This document shows, in pieces, positions 1 through 6,485 of a DNA stretch of 16,768 nucleotides. The notes under the pieces are model-generated. The model was not told the DNA's origin. It did not search any database and was given only the letters and a program-made list of their open reading frames with translations. How positions within the stretch are numbered: position 1 is the stretch's first letter; the number at the start of each line of letters is the position of its first letter. Position numbers and translations under genes: made by a program. Source of the stretch: CAZEHS01 sp964424355 (GTDB taxonomy: Bacteria > Bacillota > Clostridia > Peptostreptococcales > Acidaminobacteraceae). The stretch covers positions 1 through 16,768 of the forward strand of contig CAYRIO010000041.1 in NCBI GenBank assembly GCA_964424355.1, in the 5' to 3' direction.

Positions 1-90
1 AATCTGAGTGAATTCACAGATAAATGCAGATGAACTTGCAGAATCAGACCCGAGCTGGGAGACAGGACGAGGGGAATGTGCTCAAGTTCG

Positions 91-120
91 TTGACAGTGA
101 ACAGATACATCATGTAGAAT
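91..120 (+). promoter_or_regulatory. Sigma-A promoter of the GntR gene
   Basis: A perfect -35 TTGACA (91-96) is followed after 18 bases by TAGAAT (115-120), a 5/6 match to the -10 consensus. It sits about 45 bases before the GntR start codon and points at it. Nothing else on the plus strand competes with it. The 90 bases before it hold no supportable gene, although frame 1 is open from base 1 to a TGA at 31-33 and could be the very end of an upstream gene. Confidence 0.7.
106..116. promoter_or_regulatory. Small palindrome inside the GntR promoter spacer
   Basis: TACAT-C-ATGTA is a perfect 5-1-5 palindrome lying between the -35 and -10 hexamers and touching the -10. GntR-family proteins often repress their own gene through short dyads in this position, so autoregulation is a reasonable inference. 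The arms are short enough to occur by chance, and no second copy was seen near nadA. Confidence 0.3.
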
Positions 121-164
121 GATAAGCGAGAGAAAGAATTCGGAGTCTTTTACTGGAGGAACTA

Positions 165-833
165 ATGGATCTGCTTGATCAAAAGAAAGAAAATAAGTCA
201 TTAACGACAATAATATTTGAAAAAGTACGGGAAGATATCTTAAATGATGTATATATTGATGGCGAGAAAATTGTTGAAGCAAAACTTGCAGAAGAACTGG
301 GCGTAAGCCGAACCCCAGTGAGAGAGGCGCTGAAGCAGCTGGAGCTTGATGGACTGGTAGAAAGCATTCCGAATCGGGGTGTTATTGTTAAAGGAATTTC
401 AGAACAGGACATAGCCGATATCTACACGATTCGAATCGCTATTGAAGGCATTGCTGCGAATTGGTCTGTTCAGAGAATCAACGATGAAGAAATTGCGATG
501 TTGAAGGAAGTCTATGAACTGATGGAGTTTTATACGGCCAGAGGGGATACGGATAAAACTTTTGAACTGAACACGAAATTTCATGAGATCATTTATCGGG
601 CGACCCGAAGCCGTTATATGGAACATGTTCTTAAAGACTTTCAGATGTTCATTAAGTCAACACGCAGCAAGTCACTGAAATCGGAGGGTCGATTGGCGGA
701 GGCATTGGGAGAGCATAAAGCTGTTCTGGATGCATTTTTGATCCGAGACCCAGATGCGGCCGTTTCAGCAGTGCTGAAACATGTGAATAATTCCAGAAAA
801 AATGCAGAGAATTTTTACCGCACCCACAAGTAA
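165..833 (+). CDS. GntR-family transcriptional regulator, FCD (FadR) subgroup
   Basis: A 222-aa DNA-binding repressor/activator that would respond to a small carboxylate-type ligand. The N-terminal winged helix-turn-helix spans about residues 14-76, with the family signature LGVSRTPVREALKQLE (45-60) and the wing NRGVIVKG (70-77). The rest is an all-helical FCD ligand domain with His140, His184 and His206 at the usual metal positions. The acidic ligand normally four residues before the first His is Asn136 here. The start is set by TGGAGGA just upstream of ATG 165. The gene has its own promoter (91-120) and terminator (857-890), so it is a single-gene unit. Its target is unknown: it lies next to nadABC, but no shared operator was found, so a link to NAD metabolism is not supported. 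Confidence 0.9.
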   Translation: MDLLDQKKENKSLTTIIFEKVREDILNDVYIDGEKIVEAKLAEELGVSRTPVREALKQLELDGLVESIPNRGVIVKGISEQDIADIYTIRIAIEGIAANWSVQRINDEEIAMLKEVYELMEFYTARGDTDKTFELNTKFHEIIYRATRSRYMEHVLKDFQMFIKSTRSKSLKSEGRLAEALGEHKAVLDAFLIRDPDAAVSAVLKHVNNSRKNAENFYRTHK

Positions 834-856
834 TTGGAATAGATACAGCCGTATTT

Positions 857-890
857 CCCCGAAACAAAGTTACGCGTTTCGGGGTTTTTT
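857..890 (+). terminator. Intrinsic terminator after the GntR gene
   Basis: CCCCGAAAC (857-865) pairs with GTTTCGGGG (876-884), followed by six T. It lies 24 bases after the GntR stop codon and separates this gene from nadA. Confidence 0.9.
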
Positions 891-975
891 ATGGTATGAT
901 TGAAAATGATTATGTAGCTATCCCATCTTTTATTTTATATATTTTTCAGATTCATGAATGATGAAAGGAGTATTT

Positions 976-1887
976 ATGGAAACGAAGACAATGATTGAAG
1001 AAATCCTGCGGTTGAAGAAAGAAAAAAATGCGGTGATTCTCGCTCATAACTACCAGATTCCTGAGGTGCAGGAGATTGCCGATCTTGTTGGCGATTCGCT
1101 CAAGCTGAGTCAGGAAGCTGCAGAGACCAGTGCGGATGTGATCGTTTTCTGTGGGGTCCACTTTATGGCTGAAAGTGCAAAGATCCTGTCGCCACAAAAG
1201 AAGGTCTTGCTGCCGGTACTGGATGCGGGATGCCCGATGGCGGATATGATTACAGCTCCAGAGCTCGCTGCGTTTAAGGCGCAGCATCCGGGGATTCCGG
1301 TTGTATGTTATGTAAATACCTCCGCGGCGGTAAAGGCCCTCTGTGATGTCGCATGTACCTCTTCAAATGCGGTGAAGATCGTGAGAGGTCTTGGTGCTAA
1401 GCAGATTCTTTTTGTTCCAGACAGAAATCTGGCACATCATGTACAGAATCTGGTTCCCGAAGTGGAAATCATTCCATGGGAGGGCTTCTGCATCACACAT
1501 GAACGGGTGGAGCTGGCTGAATTGACAACATTACGGGCAAAGCTGCCTGGGGTGCCGATCCTGGTTCATCCGGAATGCAATCCGGTGGTGACACAACTGG
1601 CGGACTTTGTGGGCAGCACCTCTCAAATCATCAATGCCGTGCGGGAGTCTTCAGCTCCGGAATTCATTATCGGAACTGAAATGGGGATTCTGCACACTCT
1701 GCGCAAGGAAAATCCGGGTAAGGAATTCCATTTGCTTTCCCCTGCATTGATCTGTTATAACATGAAGAAGACCGGATTAATAGATGTATACCTGGCCCTT
1801 AAAGACGACCGTCACGAAATTACATTGGATGAAACCTTAAGATTGGACGCTTGCCGTTCATTGGAGCGTATGCTGGCTTTAAGTTGA
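976..1887 (+). CDS. nadA: Quinolinate synthase NadA
   Basis: Condenses iminoaspartate (from NadB) with dihydroxyacetone phosphate to give quinolinate, using a [4Fe-4S] cluster; cytoplasmic, de novo NAD synthesis. The protein is 303 aa, the compact form like Thermotoga maritima NadA. The three expected cluster ligands are visible as Cys86 (DAGCPMAD), Cys172 (EGFCITHE) and Cys260 (LICYNMKK), with spacings matching the family. Other signatures are AHNYQIPE (23-30) and FMAESAKIL (63-71). In-frame ATGs occur at 958 and 961, but AAAGGAG (964-970) lies five bases before ATG 976, so 976 is chosen. First gene of nadABC; nadB follows 12 bases later. No convincing promoter or NiaR-type operator was recognised in 891-957, although an AT-rich stretch there could hold one. 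Confidence 0.97.
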   Translation: METKTMIEEILRLKKEKNAVILAHNYQIPEVQEIADLVGDSLKLSQEAAETSADVIVFCGVHFMAESAKILSPQKKVLLPVLDAGCPMADMITAPELAAFKAQHPGIPVVCYVNTSAAVKALCDVACTSSNAVKIVRGLGAKQILFVPDRNLAHHVQNLVPEVEIIPWEGFCITHERVELAELTTLRAKLPGVPILVHPECNPVVTQLADFVGSTSQIINAVRESSAPEFIIGTEMGILHTLRKENPGKEFHLLSPALICYNMKKTGLIDVYLALKDDRHEITLDETLRLDACRSLERMLALS

Positions 1888-1899
1888 GGAGATGTTTTA

Positions 1900-3444
1900 A
1901 TGAGCAGGTATCTTTGTGGGTTTGAGGCCGGTGGTCAACAGGAGCCCGGATTTGATGTCATCATTGTTGGATCAGGTATTGCCGGTCTCTATACGGCCCT
2001 GAATATAGTGCCAGAGAAAAAGATCCTTCTCCTGACAAAGGATGCTCTTTCTGAAAACAACAGCAACCTGGCCCAAGGGGGCATTGCCGCCGCCATGGAA
2101 GAAGACGATTTCCAGCTGCATATGATGGACACCCTGACAGCAGGGTGTTATCATAACGCGCCGGAAGCGGTGAAGATTGTTGTTGAAGAAGGCCGGGAAA
2201 ATATCCTGAGATTGATTGAGCTGGGTGTCCAATTTGATCGAGATGATGCCGGGAAACTGATCAATACCCGTGAAGGTGGACATTCCAGGAGCCGGATTCT
2301 TCACGCCAAGGATGCAACTGGACGGGAGATCATCCGCGCTTTAGCGGAAGATGTGCGAAAATACGACCACATCACGATACTGGAGTATTCCCAGGCGATC
2401 GATCTCATCACAACCGATCAAGGCTGCCAAGGGGTCGTTGTGTGGCATGAAGATCAAGTGAAGACCTTTATGGCAGGAGCCCTGGTTTTGGCTACCGGCG
2501 GGATCGGACAGTTGTATCAGCATACCACCAATTCCGTGATTGCTTCCGGTGATGGCATCGCCATGGCCTATCGGGCTGGGGTAAAGATTTCTGATATGGA
2601 GTTTGTACAGTTTCACCCCACCGCACTCTATTCCCCGAACTATGATCGGAATTTCCTGATTTCTGAAGCGGTCCGCGGCGAGGGCGGTATTCTCAGAAAT
2701 GAGCAGGGTGAAGCGTTTATGGAGCATCTGCATCCACTTAAGGATTTGGCTCCCCGGGATATTGTGGCCCGTGCAATCCTCCACGAAATGGAGAAGGCCG
2801 GTAAAGCCTATGTCTATCTGGATGTGACGCATCTGGATCAGGCGTATATTCAGGAGCGCTTTCCGAATATCTATGAACGCTGTTTGCTGGAAGGGATCGA
2901 CATCAGCAAGGACTACATCCCCATTTGCCCCGTAGAGCATTACATGATGGGCGGCGTTGAGAGCGGATTCAAAGGAGACACGTCACTGAAAGGCCTCTAC
3001 GCTTGTGGGGAAGTTGCACGGACGGGGCTTCATGGAGCCAACCGGTTAGCCAGCAACTCTCTTCTGGAGGCGATTGTCTTTGCGAAGCGCATCGCCACGG
3101 CCATCAATGATACAGAGCAGAGCCAGCCTTTTGATGGAGCAATCAAAGAAGAATCGCCTCTGTTGCCGGAGGTAGAGGGTGTAGAGGATATCATTCATGA
3201 AATTCAATTGATTATGACAGAAAAGGTCTTTATCTTTAGAGAATCTCGAGAGCTTAAGGAAGCTCTAGCGGAGATGGCTTCTCTTGAAGCCTTACTCAGC
3301 GGGCACCGGATTGATTCGTTCAGATCCGTGCAGGTCCGGAATATGCTGACGGTAGGAAGACTGATCGTTGAAGCGGCCCTGGCGCGGCATGATTCTCTGG
3401 GAAGCCATGTGATAGATGCTAAACAGGAGGGCGCAGATGTTTGA
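1900..3444 (+). CDS. nadB: L-aspartate oxidase NadB
   Basis: FAD enzyme that oxidises L-aspartate to iminoaspartate, the substrate of NadA. It is 514 aa, slightly shorter than the E. coli enzyme (540 aa), with a reduced C-terminal helical domain. Visible features: the dinucleotide fold VIIVGSGIAGLY (20-31), NSNLAQGGIAAA (54-65), EGGHSRSRILHAKDATGRE (125-143), FVQFHPTAL (235-243), the catalytic Arg of LAPRDIVARAI (R286), PVEHYMMGGV (344-353) and GLHGANRLASNSLLEA (376-391). His239, Arg286, His347 and Arg382 align with E. coli His244, Arg290, His351 and Arg386. GAGGAG stands before ATG 1900. The stop codon overlaps the start of nadC, so the two are probably translationally coupled. As an aerobic reaction it uses O2; in anaerobes fumarate is the likely acceptor (family knowledge, not visible here). 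Confidence 0.97.
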   Translation: MSRYLCGFEAGGQQEPGFDVIIVGSGIAGLYTALNIVPEKKILLLTKDALSENNSNLAQGGIAAAMEEDDFQLHMMDTLTAGCYHNAPEAVKIVVEEGRENILRLIELGVQFDRDDAGKLINTREGGHSRSRILHAKDATGREIIRALAEDVRKYDHITILEYSQAIDLITTDQGCQGVVVWHEDQVKTFMAGALVLATGGIGQLYQHTTNSVIASGDGIAMAYRAGVKISDMEFVQFHPTALYSPNYDRNFLISEAVRGEGGILRNEQGEAFMEHLHPLKDLAPRDIVARAILHEMEKAGKAYVYLDVTHLDQAYIQERFPNIYERCLLEGIDISKDYIPICPVEHYMMGGVESGFKGDTSLKGLYACGEVARTGLHGANRLASNSLLEAIVFAKRIATAINDTEQSQPFDGAIKEESPLLPEVEGVEDIIHEIQLIMTEKVFIFRESRELKEALAEMASLEALLSGHRIDSFRSVQVRNMLTVGRLIVEAALARHDSLGSHVIDAKQEGADV

Positions 3445-4273
3445 TTGGATGCTGGATCCACTGATTGAAAACAGCCTCAGGGAGGATATGCCCTTTTCAG
3501 ATATGACGACGGATGCTTTGGTCTGCGAGGGGGCTCAAGCAGAGGCGATATTGACAGCGAAGGCGGCGGGGGTTGTTGCGGGCCTGCCGGTTGCGATCCG
3601 GGTCTTTCACAAGGTGGATCCGACGCTGACCCTGGAGCAAGCGGTGACCGATGGGGACTGGGTGGAGAGCGGGACGGTTCTGCTCAGGATTCAGGGAAGC
3701 GCAGCCACTCTGTTGAAGGCTGAGCGGACGGCCCTGAACCTTTTGCAGCGTCTTTGCGGGATAGCGACTTCGGCTAAAACCTATGTGGATGCTGTCAAGG
3801 ATTTGCCCGTAAGGATTGTGGATACCCGAAAAACGACCCCGTTGCTCCGGAATCTTGAAAAATATGCAGTTCGAACAGGGGGGGCCTATAACCACCGGTT
3901 TTCCCTGTCTGACGCGGTGATGATCAAGGACAACCACATTGCAGCAGCCGGATCCATCCGAACGGCTGTAGAGCGTGTCAGAGCCAGAATTCCGCATACG
4001 ATGACCATAGAAGTGGAAGTCACAAATCTGGAACAGCTTCAGGAAGCTTTGGACGCCCAAGCGCACATCATCATGCTGGACAACATGTCTCTTGAAATGA
4101 TGGCAAAGGCGGTTTCAGTGACAAAAGGGCGTGCTGTGCTGGAAGCCTCCGGGGGTGTTACATTGGAAACAGTCAGAGATATCGCTCTGACCGGGGTCGA
4201 TGTGATTTCCGTAGGTGCATTGACACATTCGGTGAAAAGCTTGGATATCAGCATGGCGTTAGTCTTGAAATGA
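3437..4273 (+). CDS. nadC: Nicotinate-nucleotide pyrophosphorylase (quinolinate phosphoribosyltransferase) NadC
   Basis: Converts quinolinate and PRPP to nicotinate mononucleotide, CO2 and PPi, the last step of this operon's pathway. 278 aa, a normal family length. Motifs: LKAERTALNLLQRLCGIAT (93-111), DTRKTTPLLR (129-138), GGAYNHRFSLSDAVMIKDNH (148-167), EVEV (192-195), MLDNM (213-217), EASGG (236-240) and ISVGALTHS (257-265). The frame is open further upstream, but AGGAGG (3425-3430) six bases before ATG 3437 fixes the start; this overlaps nadB by eight bases. A terminator follows directly. Confidence 0.97.
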   Translation: MFDWMLDPLIENSLREDMPFSDMTTDALVCEGAQAEAILTAKAAGVVAGLPVAIRVFHKVDPTLTLEQAVTDGDWVESGTVLLRIQGSAATLLKAERTALNLLQRLCGIATSAKTYVDAVKDLPVRIVDTRKTTPLLRNLEKYAVRTGGAYNHRFSLSDAVMIKDNHIAAAGSIRTAVERVRARIPHTMTIEVEVTNLEQLQEALDAQAHIIMLDNMSLEMMAKAVSVTKGRAVLEASGGVTLETVRDIALTGVDVISVGALTHSVKSLDISMALVLK

Positions 4274-4285
4274 AGAGCAACTAAA

Positions 4286-4318
4286 AAAATGGCGCACCCT
4301 GAGGGGTGACGCCATTTT
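4286..4318. terminator. Bidirectional intrinsic terminator between nadC and the SIMPL gene
   Basis: AAAATGGCG (4286-4294) pairs with CGCCATTTT (4310-4318), with an inner CACCC/GGGTG helix and a TGAG loop. The plus strand ends in a T tract (4315-4318). The minus strand has the longer T tract, from the A-run at 4283-4289, so it serves both convergent genes. Confidence 0.85.
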
Positions 4319-4326
4319 CGTGTCTA

Positions 4327-5064
4327 TCAGCGAACTTCAAAAGAGCAAGTGACGACGGCCGTGATCTCTTTGTCGATGGAGGAGGTATCATTGATGCCGG
4401 AGTCGGAAATTTCATTGGAGTAGAGAGGCGTAATCTGGAAAACGCCAACGGAGGCAGAGATAAGATCTCCTGTGGTTTTCCCCGTTGCCTTCAGCATCCC
4501 TTCAGCGCGTGCTTTGGCATCCTTGGTTGCCAGCTCGATCATGTTGATTTTCTTATCGGCCAGCTTGGTATAGAAATACTGTGGGGGAAATGATTCGAAA
4601 GTAATACCCAAATTGATCAGCTCTGTGGATATCCTTGAGATCTCGGCAATCTTATCCACATCGTTGGATCGGATTTCCACAGTCTGGCTTAACCGATAGC
4701 TTTCAATGATGTTGGAGTACATGCCGTTTGGCAGGATCGTATTCATCGGCGTCGTTGTGACACTGGAGAAAATCAGATCCTTCTCGGTGAATCCTTTTTT
4801 GACAAGAAAATCTTTTACTTGAGCAGCGCTGGCATCCAAATCCTGATAAGCTGTTTTCAGCTCAATGCTGGAAGTGCTGAAAGATCCCGACCAGACGGCA
4901 TAATCCGATTTGATTTGCTCCTTGGCGGAACCCTTCACGTCCAATGTGTTGCGGTCGATCTTGATTGCTTTCATGCCCTCCGTGATGACCACGGTGGACG
5001 CGATCAGCGAAATCCCCAGAATAAGGGCTGCGATGATCCATGTTATTCCACGATTCTGTTCCAT
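4327..5064 (-). CDS. SIMPL-domain (DUF541) membrane-anchored protein
   Basis: A 245-aa protein with one N-terminal membrane segment (about residues 8-29, ITWIIAALILGISLIASTVV) and a long exported or periplasm-equivalent domain. The pattern after the anchor, with IDRNTLDVKGSAKEQIKSDY, then DLIFSSVTTTPM, a YRLSQTVEIRS stretch and LATKDAKARAEGMLKATGK near residues 180-200, is that of the SIMPL/DUF541 family (E. coli YggE type). The family's biochemical role is not settled; links to oxidative or envelope stress are reported for some members. The start is supported by AAAGGA seven to eight bases upstream. It is a lone gene facing nadC. No strong promoter was identified; CTGACC and TAGATA spaced 18 apart upstream are only weak matches. 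Confidence 0.85.
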   Translation of the reverse strand: MEQNRGITWIIAALILGISLIASTVVITEGMKAIKIDRNTLDVKGSAKEQIKSDYAVWSGSFSTSSIELKTAYQDLDASAAQVKDFLVKKGFTEKDLIFSSVTTTPMNTILPNGMYSNIIESYRLSQTVEIRSNDVDKIAEISRISTELINLGITFESFPPQYFYTKLADKKINMIELATKDAKARAEGMLKATGKTTGDLISASVGVFQITPLYSNEISDSGINDTSSIDKEITAVVTCSFEVR

Positions 5065-5334
5065 AGTTCACATCCTTTCAATAGTGTTGATATCTAGATG
5101 TTACCATGTTAAGCGGTCAGCTAAACTTAAACATGCCTTAATTTTCATTCGCCCATCTTTTCTTCAAATCCCTGGCAGGGCATTCCTGTGGATTGAAAAA
5201 CCAAAAGGGAAGGCATCAGCTGGGTTTTAAAGCCATACAGGCGGCAGCCTCGGGGGTGTTTCGGCTCCCAGGTAACAAAAAAATGCTTGCATTTTAAACA
5301 ATTCACGGACTTTCGACTCATATGGGGGCTCCAA

Positions 5335-5343
5335 TGATATAAA
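5335..5343 (+). promoter_or_regulatory. Possible extended -10 promoter just before the orphan terminator
   Basis: TGA-TATAAA fits the TGn extended -10 pattern (TG at 5335-5336, hexamer 5338-5343). No good -35 lies 16-18 bases upstream. If used, transcription would begin around 5350 and run straight into the terminator hairpin. Confidence 0.3.
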
Positions 5344-5353
5344 ATTTTACAGT

Positions 5354-5394
5354 GTCCGTTCGGTTACTTAAGTTGACCGAACGGACGCTTTTTT
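5354..5394 (+). terminator. Strong intrinsic terminator with no gene before it
   Basis: GTCCGTTCGGT (5354-5364) pairs perfectly with ACCGAACGGAC (5376-5386), followed by GC and six T (5389-5394). The loop contains the palindrome ACTTAAGT. The minus strand lacks a T tract after the stem, so the direction is plus. The nearest plus-strand gene upstream (nadC) already has its own terminator more than 1 kb away. Confidence 0.8.
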
Positions 5395-5399
5395 CAAAG

Positions 5400-5432
5400 T
5401 TATACACAGTGTTAGTCACAGGGTGTTGATAA
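5400..5432. promoter_or_regulatory. Cluster of DnaA-box-like 9-mers
   Basis: Measured against the DnaA box TTATNCACA: TTATACACA (5400-5408, plus strand) is a full match; TTAGTCACA (5412-5420, plus) has one mismatch; TTATCAACA (5432-5424, minus) has one mismatch. The three are spaced evenly, 12 bases start to start. The outer two form an 8-bp inverted repeat, AAAGTTAT (5396-5403) with ATAACTTT (5429-5436). An AT-rich tract follows to about 5452, and a poorer fourth match (GTGTTCACA, minus) lies at 5460-5468. It could instead be a simple dyad operator. Confidence 0.4.
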
Positions 5433-5478
5433 CTTTTGCTTTTATTCTGAGGGATTCCCTGTGAACACTCGATTCTTC

Positions 5479-5501
5479 TTTCATTATACAGTATAATGAA
5501 A
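5479..5501. promoter_or_regulatory. 23-bp palindrome covering the likely murI -10
   Basis: TTTCATTATAC (5479-5489) is a perfect inverted repeat of GTATAATGAAA (5491-5501) around a single A. The right arm contains a consensus TATAAT (5492-5497) about 38 bases before the murI ATG; the -35 region (TCGATT, 5469-5474) is weak. A dyad placed over a -10 is the classic layout for a repressor operator. The same symmetry gives a TATAAT on the minus strand. The regulator is unknown; it does not match PerR/Fur or LexA consensus as I know them. Confidence 0.5.
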
Positions 5502-5534
5502 AAGGGAAAAGCTTTTGTAGCATTGAGGTAGCGT

Positions 5535-6371
5535 ATGAATATCGAATCAACCAGTCCGATCGGTGTTTTCGACAGCGGTTTAGGGGGGCTTTCCGTACTG
5601 GCCACCATCCACGCGCTGTTGCCCGGTGAAAATCTGATATACTATGGGGATTCTGCCAACGCCCCCTATGGAGAAAAAAACCGCCAACAGGTACGGCTGC
5701 TCAGTACCCGGATTTGTGATACCTTGGTTGAACAAGGGGCAAAGGCGATTGTAATTGCTTGCAATACAGCTACCAGTGCGGCAGTGAGCGACTTGAGGAA
5801 GCGGTATGACATTCCCATCGTGGGCATGGAGCCTGCGCTCAAACCGGCAGTTGAACAAACGGAAACAGGAGCAGTTGCAGTGCTGGCGACTGCGCTTACC
5901 CTACGAGAATCGAAGTTTCAAGGGCTTCTGGAACAGTTCAGAACCGGGAGGCGGATCTATTCGATTCCGTGCCCAGAGCTGGTGACATTGGTTGAGTCCG
6001 GTGTTCTGTCCGGCGAGAAGGCAGAGATCATGGTAGCCGAAAGCCTGAAAGGGCTCGACAAGGATAAACTGGCTGCAGTTGTTCTGGGATGCACGCATTA
6101 TGTGTTTCTGAGGCAGGTGTTTGAAAAAACCCTCGGGGGAAAGACCCTGATCGTTGATGGAAACAGAGGGACAGTCCTGCACTTGAAAAAATTACTTGGG
6201 GACCGCCACATGCTGACGGAATCCCAGATTGAAGGAACCATTCGAATTGATAACTCCGCAGGGGAAGCCCTGATTGCAAGATCGTGGATGATCCTGGAAC
6301 ACTATAGGATGATGGAGGAAAAAGACAATGCGCGAACTTATCAAAAGAATTCTGATGTTTTTCAGCCGTGA
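5535..6371 (+). CDS. murI: Glutamate racemase MurI
   Basis: Interconverts L- and D-glutamate, supplying D-Glu for peptidoglycan; cytoplasmic, cofactor-independent, two-cysteine mechanism. 278 aa, normal length. Both catalytic cysteines are present: Cys76 in VIACNTATSA and Cys186 in VLGCTHY. Other signatures: IGVFDSGLGGLSVL (9-22) with Asp13/Ser14, and YYGDSANAPYGEK (36-48). GAGG (5525-5528) stands six bases before ATG 5535. The 3' end overlaps the next small ORF by 44 bases, so murI probably heads an operon of murI, the 51-aa ORF and the sigma-like gene. Regulation may involve the palindrome at 5479-5501 and the DnaA-like boxes at 5400-5432. Confidence 0.97.
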   Translation: MNIESTSPIGVFDSGLGGLSVLATIHALLPGENLIYYGDSANAPYGEKNRQQVRLLSTRICDTLVEQGAKAIVIACNTATSAAVSDLRKRYDIPIVGMEPALKPAVEQTETGAVAVLATALTLRESKFQGLLEQFRTGRRIYSIPCPELVTLVESGVLSGEKAEIMVAESLKGLDKDKLAAVVLGCTHYVFLRQVFEKTLGGKTLIVDGNRGTVLHLKKLLGDRHMLTESQIEGTIRIDNSAGEALIARSWMILEHYRMMEEKDNARTYQKNSDVFQP

Positions 6372-6483
6372 TGTGGGTGAAAGCAGTGTGGATAAAGATT
6401 TGAGGCAGGCGTTCCTGATTCAGGGACATATCATGCAAACCACCCACAAACCTGGACGGGGAAGCGTATTAATGAGGAAATGA
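6328..6483 (+). CDS. Unrecognised 51-aa protein overlapping the murI 3' end
   Basis: I do not recognise this protein. It begins MRELIKRILMFFSRD, an amphipathic or mildly hydrophobic N-terminus, followed by a polar middle and a basic end (HKPGRGS, then LMRK). Coding status rests on context: GGAGG (6314-6318) lies nine bases before ATG 6328, it starts inside murI in another frame, and its stop codon (6481-6483) interleaves with the ATG cluster of the next gene. That is the layout of a translationally coupled operon. It is too short to carry sigma region 2, so a split-sigma partnership with the next gene is not supported by sequence. It could also be a non-coding open frame. Confidence 0.5.
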   Translation: MRELIKRILMFFSRDVGESSVDKDLRQAFLIQGHIMQTTHKPGRGSVLMRK

Positions 6484-6485
6484 TG

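Larger units (their letters stand above)
5185..5394 (+). ncRNA. Candidate structured small RNA ending at an intrinsic terminator
   Basis: This is a proposal from structure only. CCTGTGGATTG (5185-5195) can pair with CAATTCACGG (5299-5308), one bulge and one G-T pair, closing a domain. Inside it CTGGG plus AGCC (about 5220-5232) pair with the contiguous GGCTCCCAG (5263-5271), enclosing the AGGC-GGCA-GCCT hairpin. A strong plus-strand terminator at 5354-5394 would supply the 3' end. No plus-strand promoter was found upstream with confidence, so the 5' end is a guess. I compared it by memory with 6S RNA, M-box, T-box and other riboswitches and could not match any. It might instead be a leader of the minus-strand gene. 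Confidence 0.25.
5065..5534. other. 470-base gene-free spacer between SIMPL gene and murI
   Basis: No ORF here has a convincing start and ribosome binding site. The left part would hold the minus-strand promoter of the SIMPL gene. The middle (about 5165-5350) is rich in self-complementary segments: CCCTGG-CAGGG (5170-5180), AGGC-GGCA-GCCT (5238-5249), and AAAATGC-TT-GCATTTT (5280-5295). The right part carries a strong terminator, DnaA-box-like sites and a palindromic promoter, each listed separately. Confidence 0.7.

Noticed and set aside
1..60. Tail of an upstream gene (frame 1 open to TGA at 31-33)
   Set aside because: Ten codons are too few to identify anything, and no terminator follows the stop.
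891..957. NiaR or NrtR operator before nadA
   Set aside because: No convincing dyad or known consensus was found in this AT-rich spacer; a motif search would be needed to exclude a weak site.
2341..2940. 199-codon minus-strand open frame inside nadB
   Set aside because: It lies entirely antisense to nadB, which has full family motifs; no ribosome binding site and no recognisable protein. Similar long antisense frames within serS, murI, tmk, the aminotransferase and trmN6 were dropped for the same reason.
5276..5295. Minus-strand terminator from AAAATGC/GCATTTT with a T tract
   Set aside because: The stem has only two G-C pairs and no minus-strand gene lies upstream to be terminated; probably one of several AT-rich dyads.
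5185..5310. Match to M-box or another known riboswitch
   Set aside because: GCCATACAG and CAGCTGG recall M-box segments, but the required core elements and order are missing; no other riboswitch consensus I know fits.
5396..5452. Chromosomal origin oriC
   Set aside because: Too few boxes, and dnaA, dnaN, rpmH or gidA are not adjacent.
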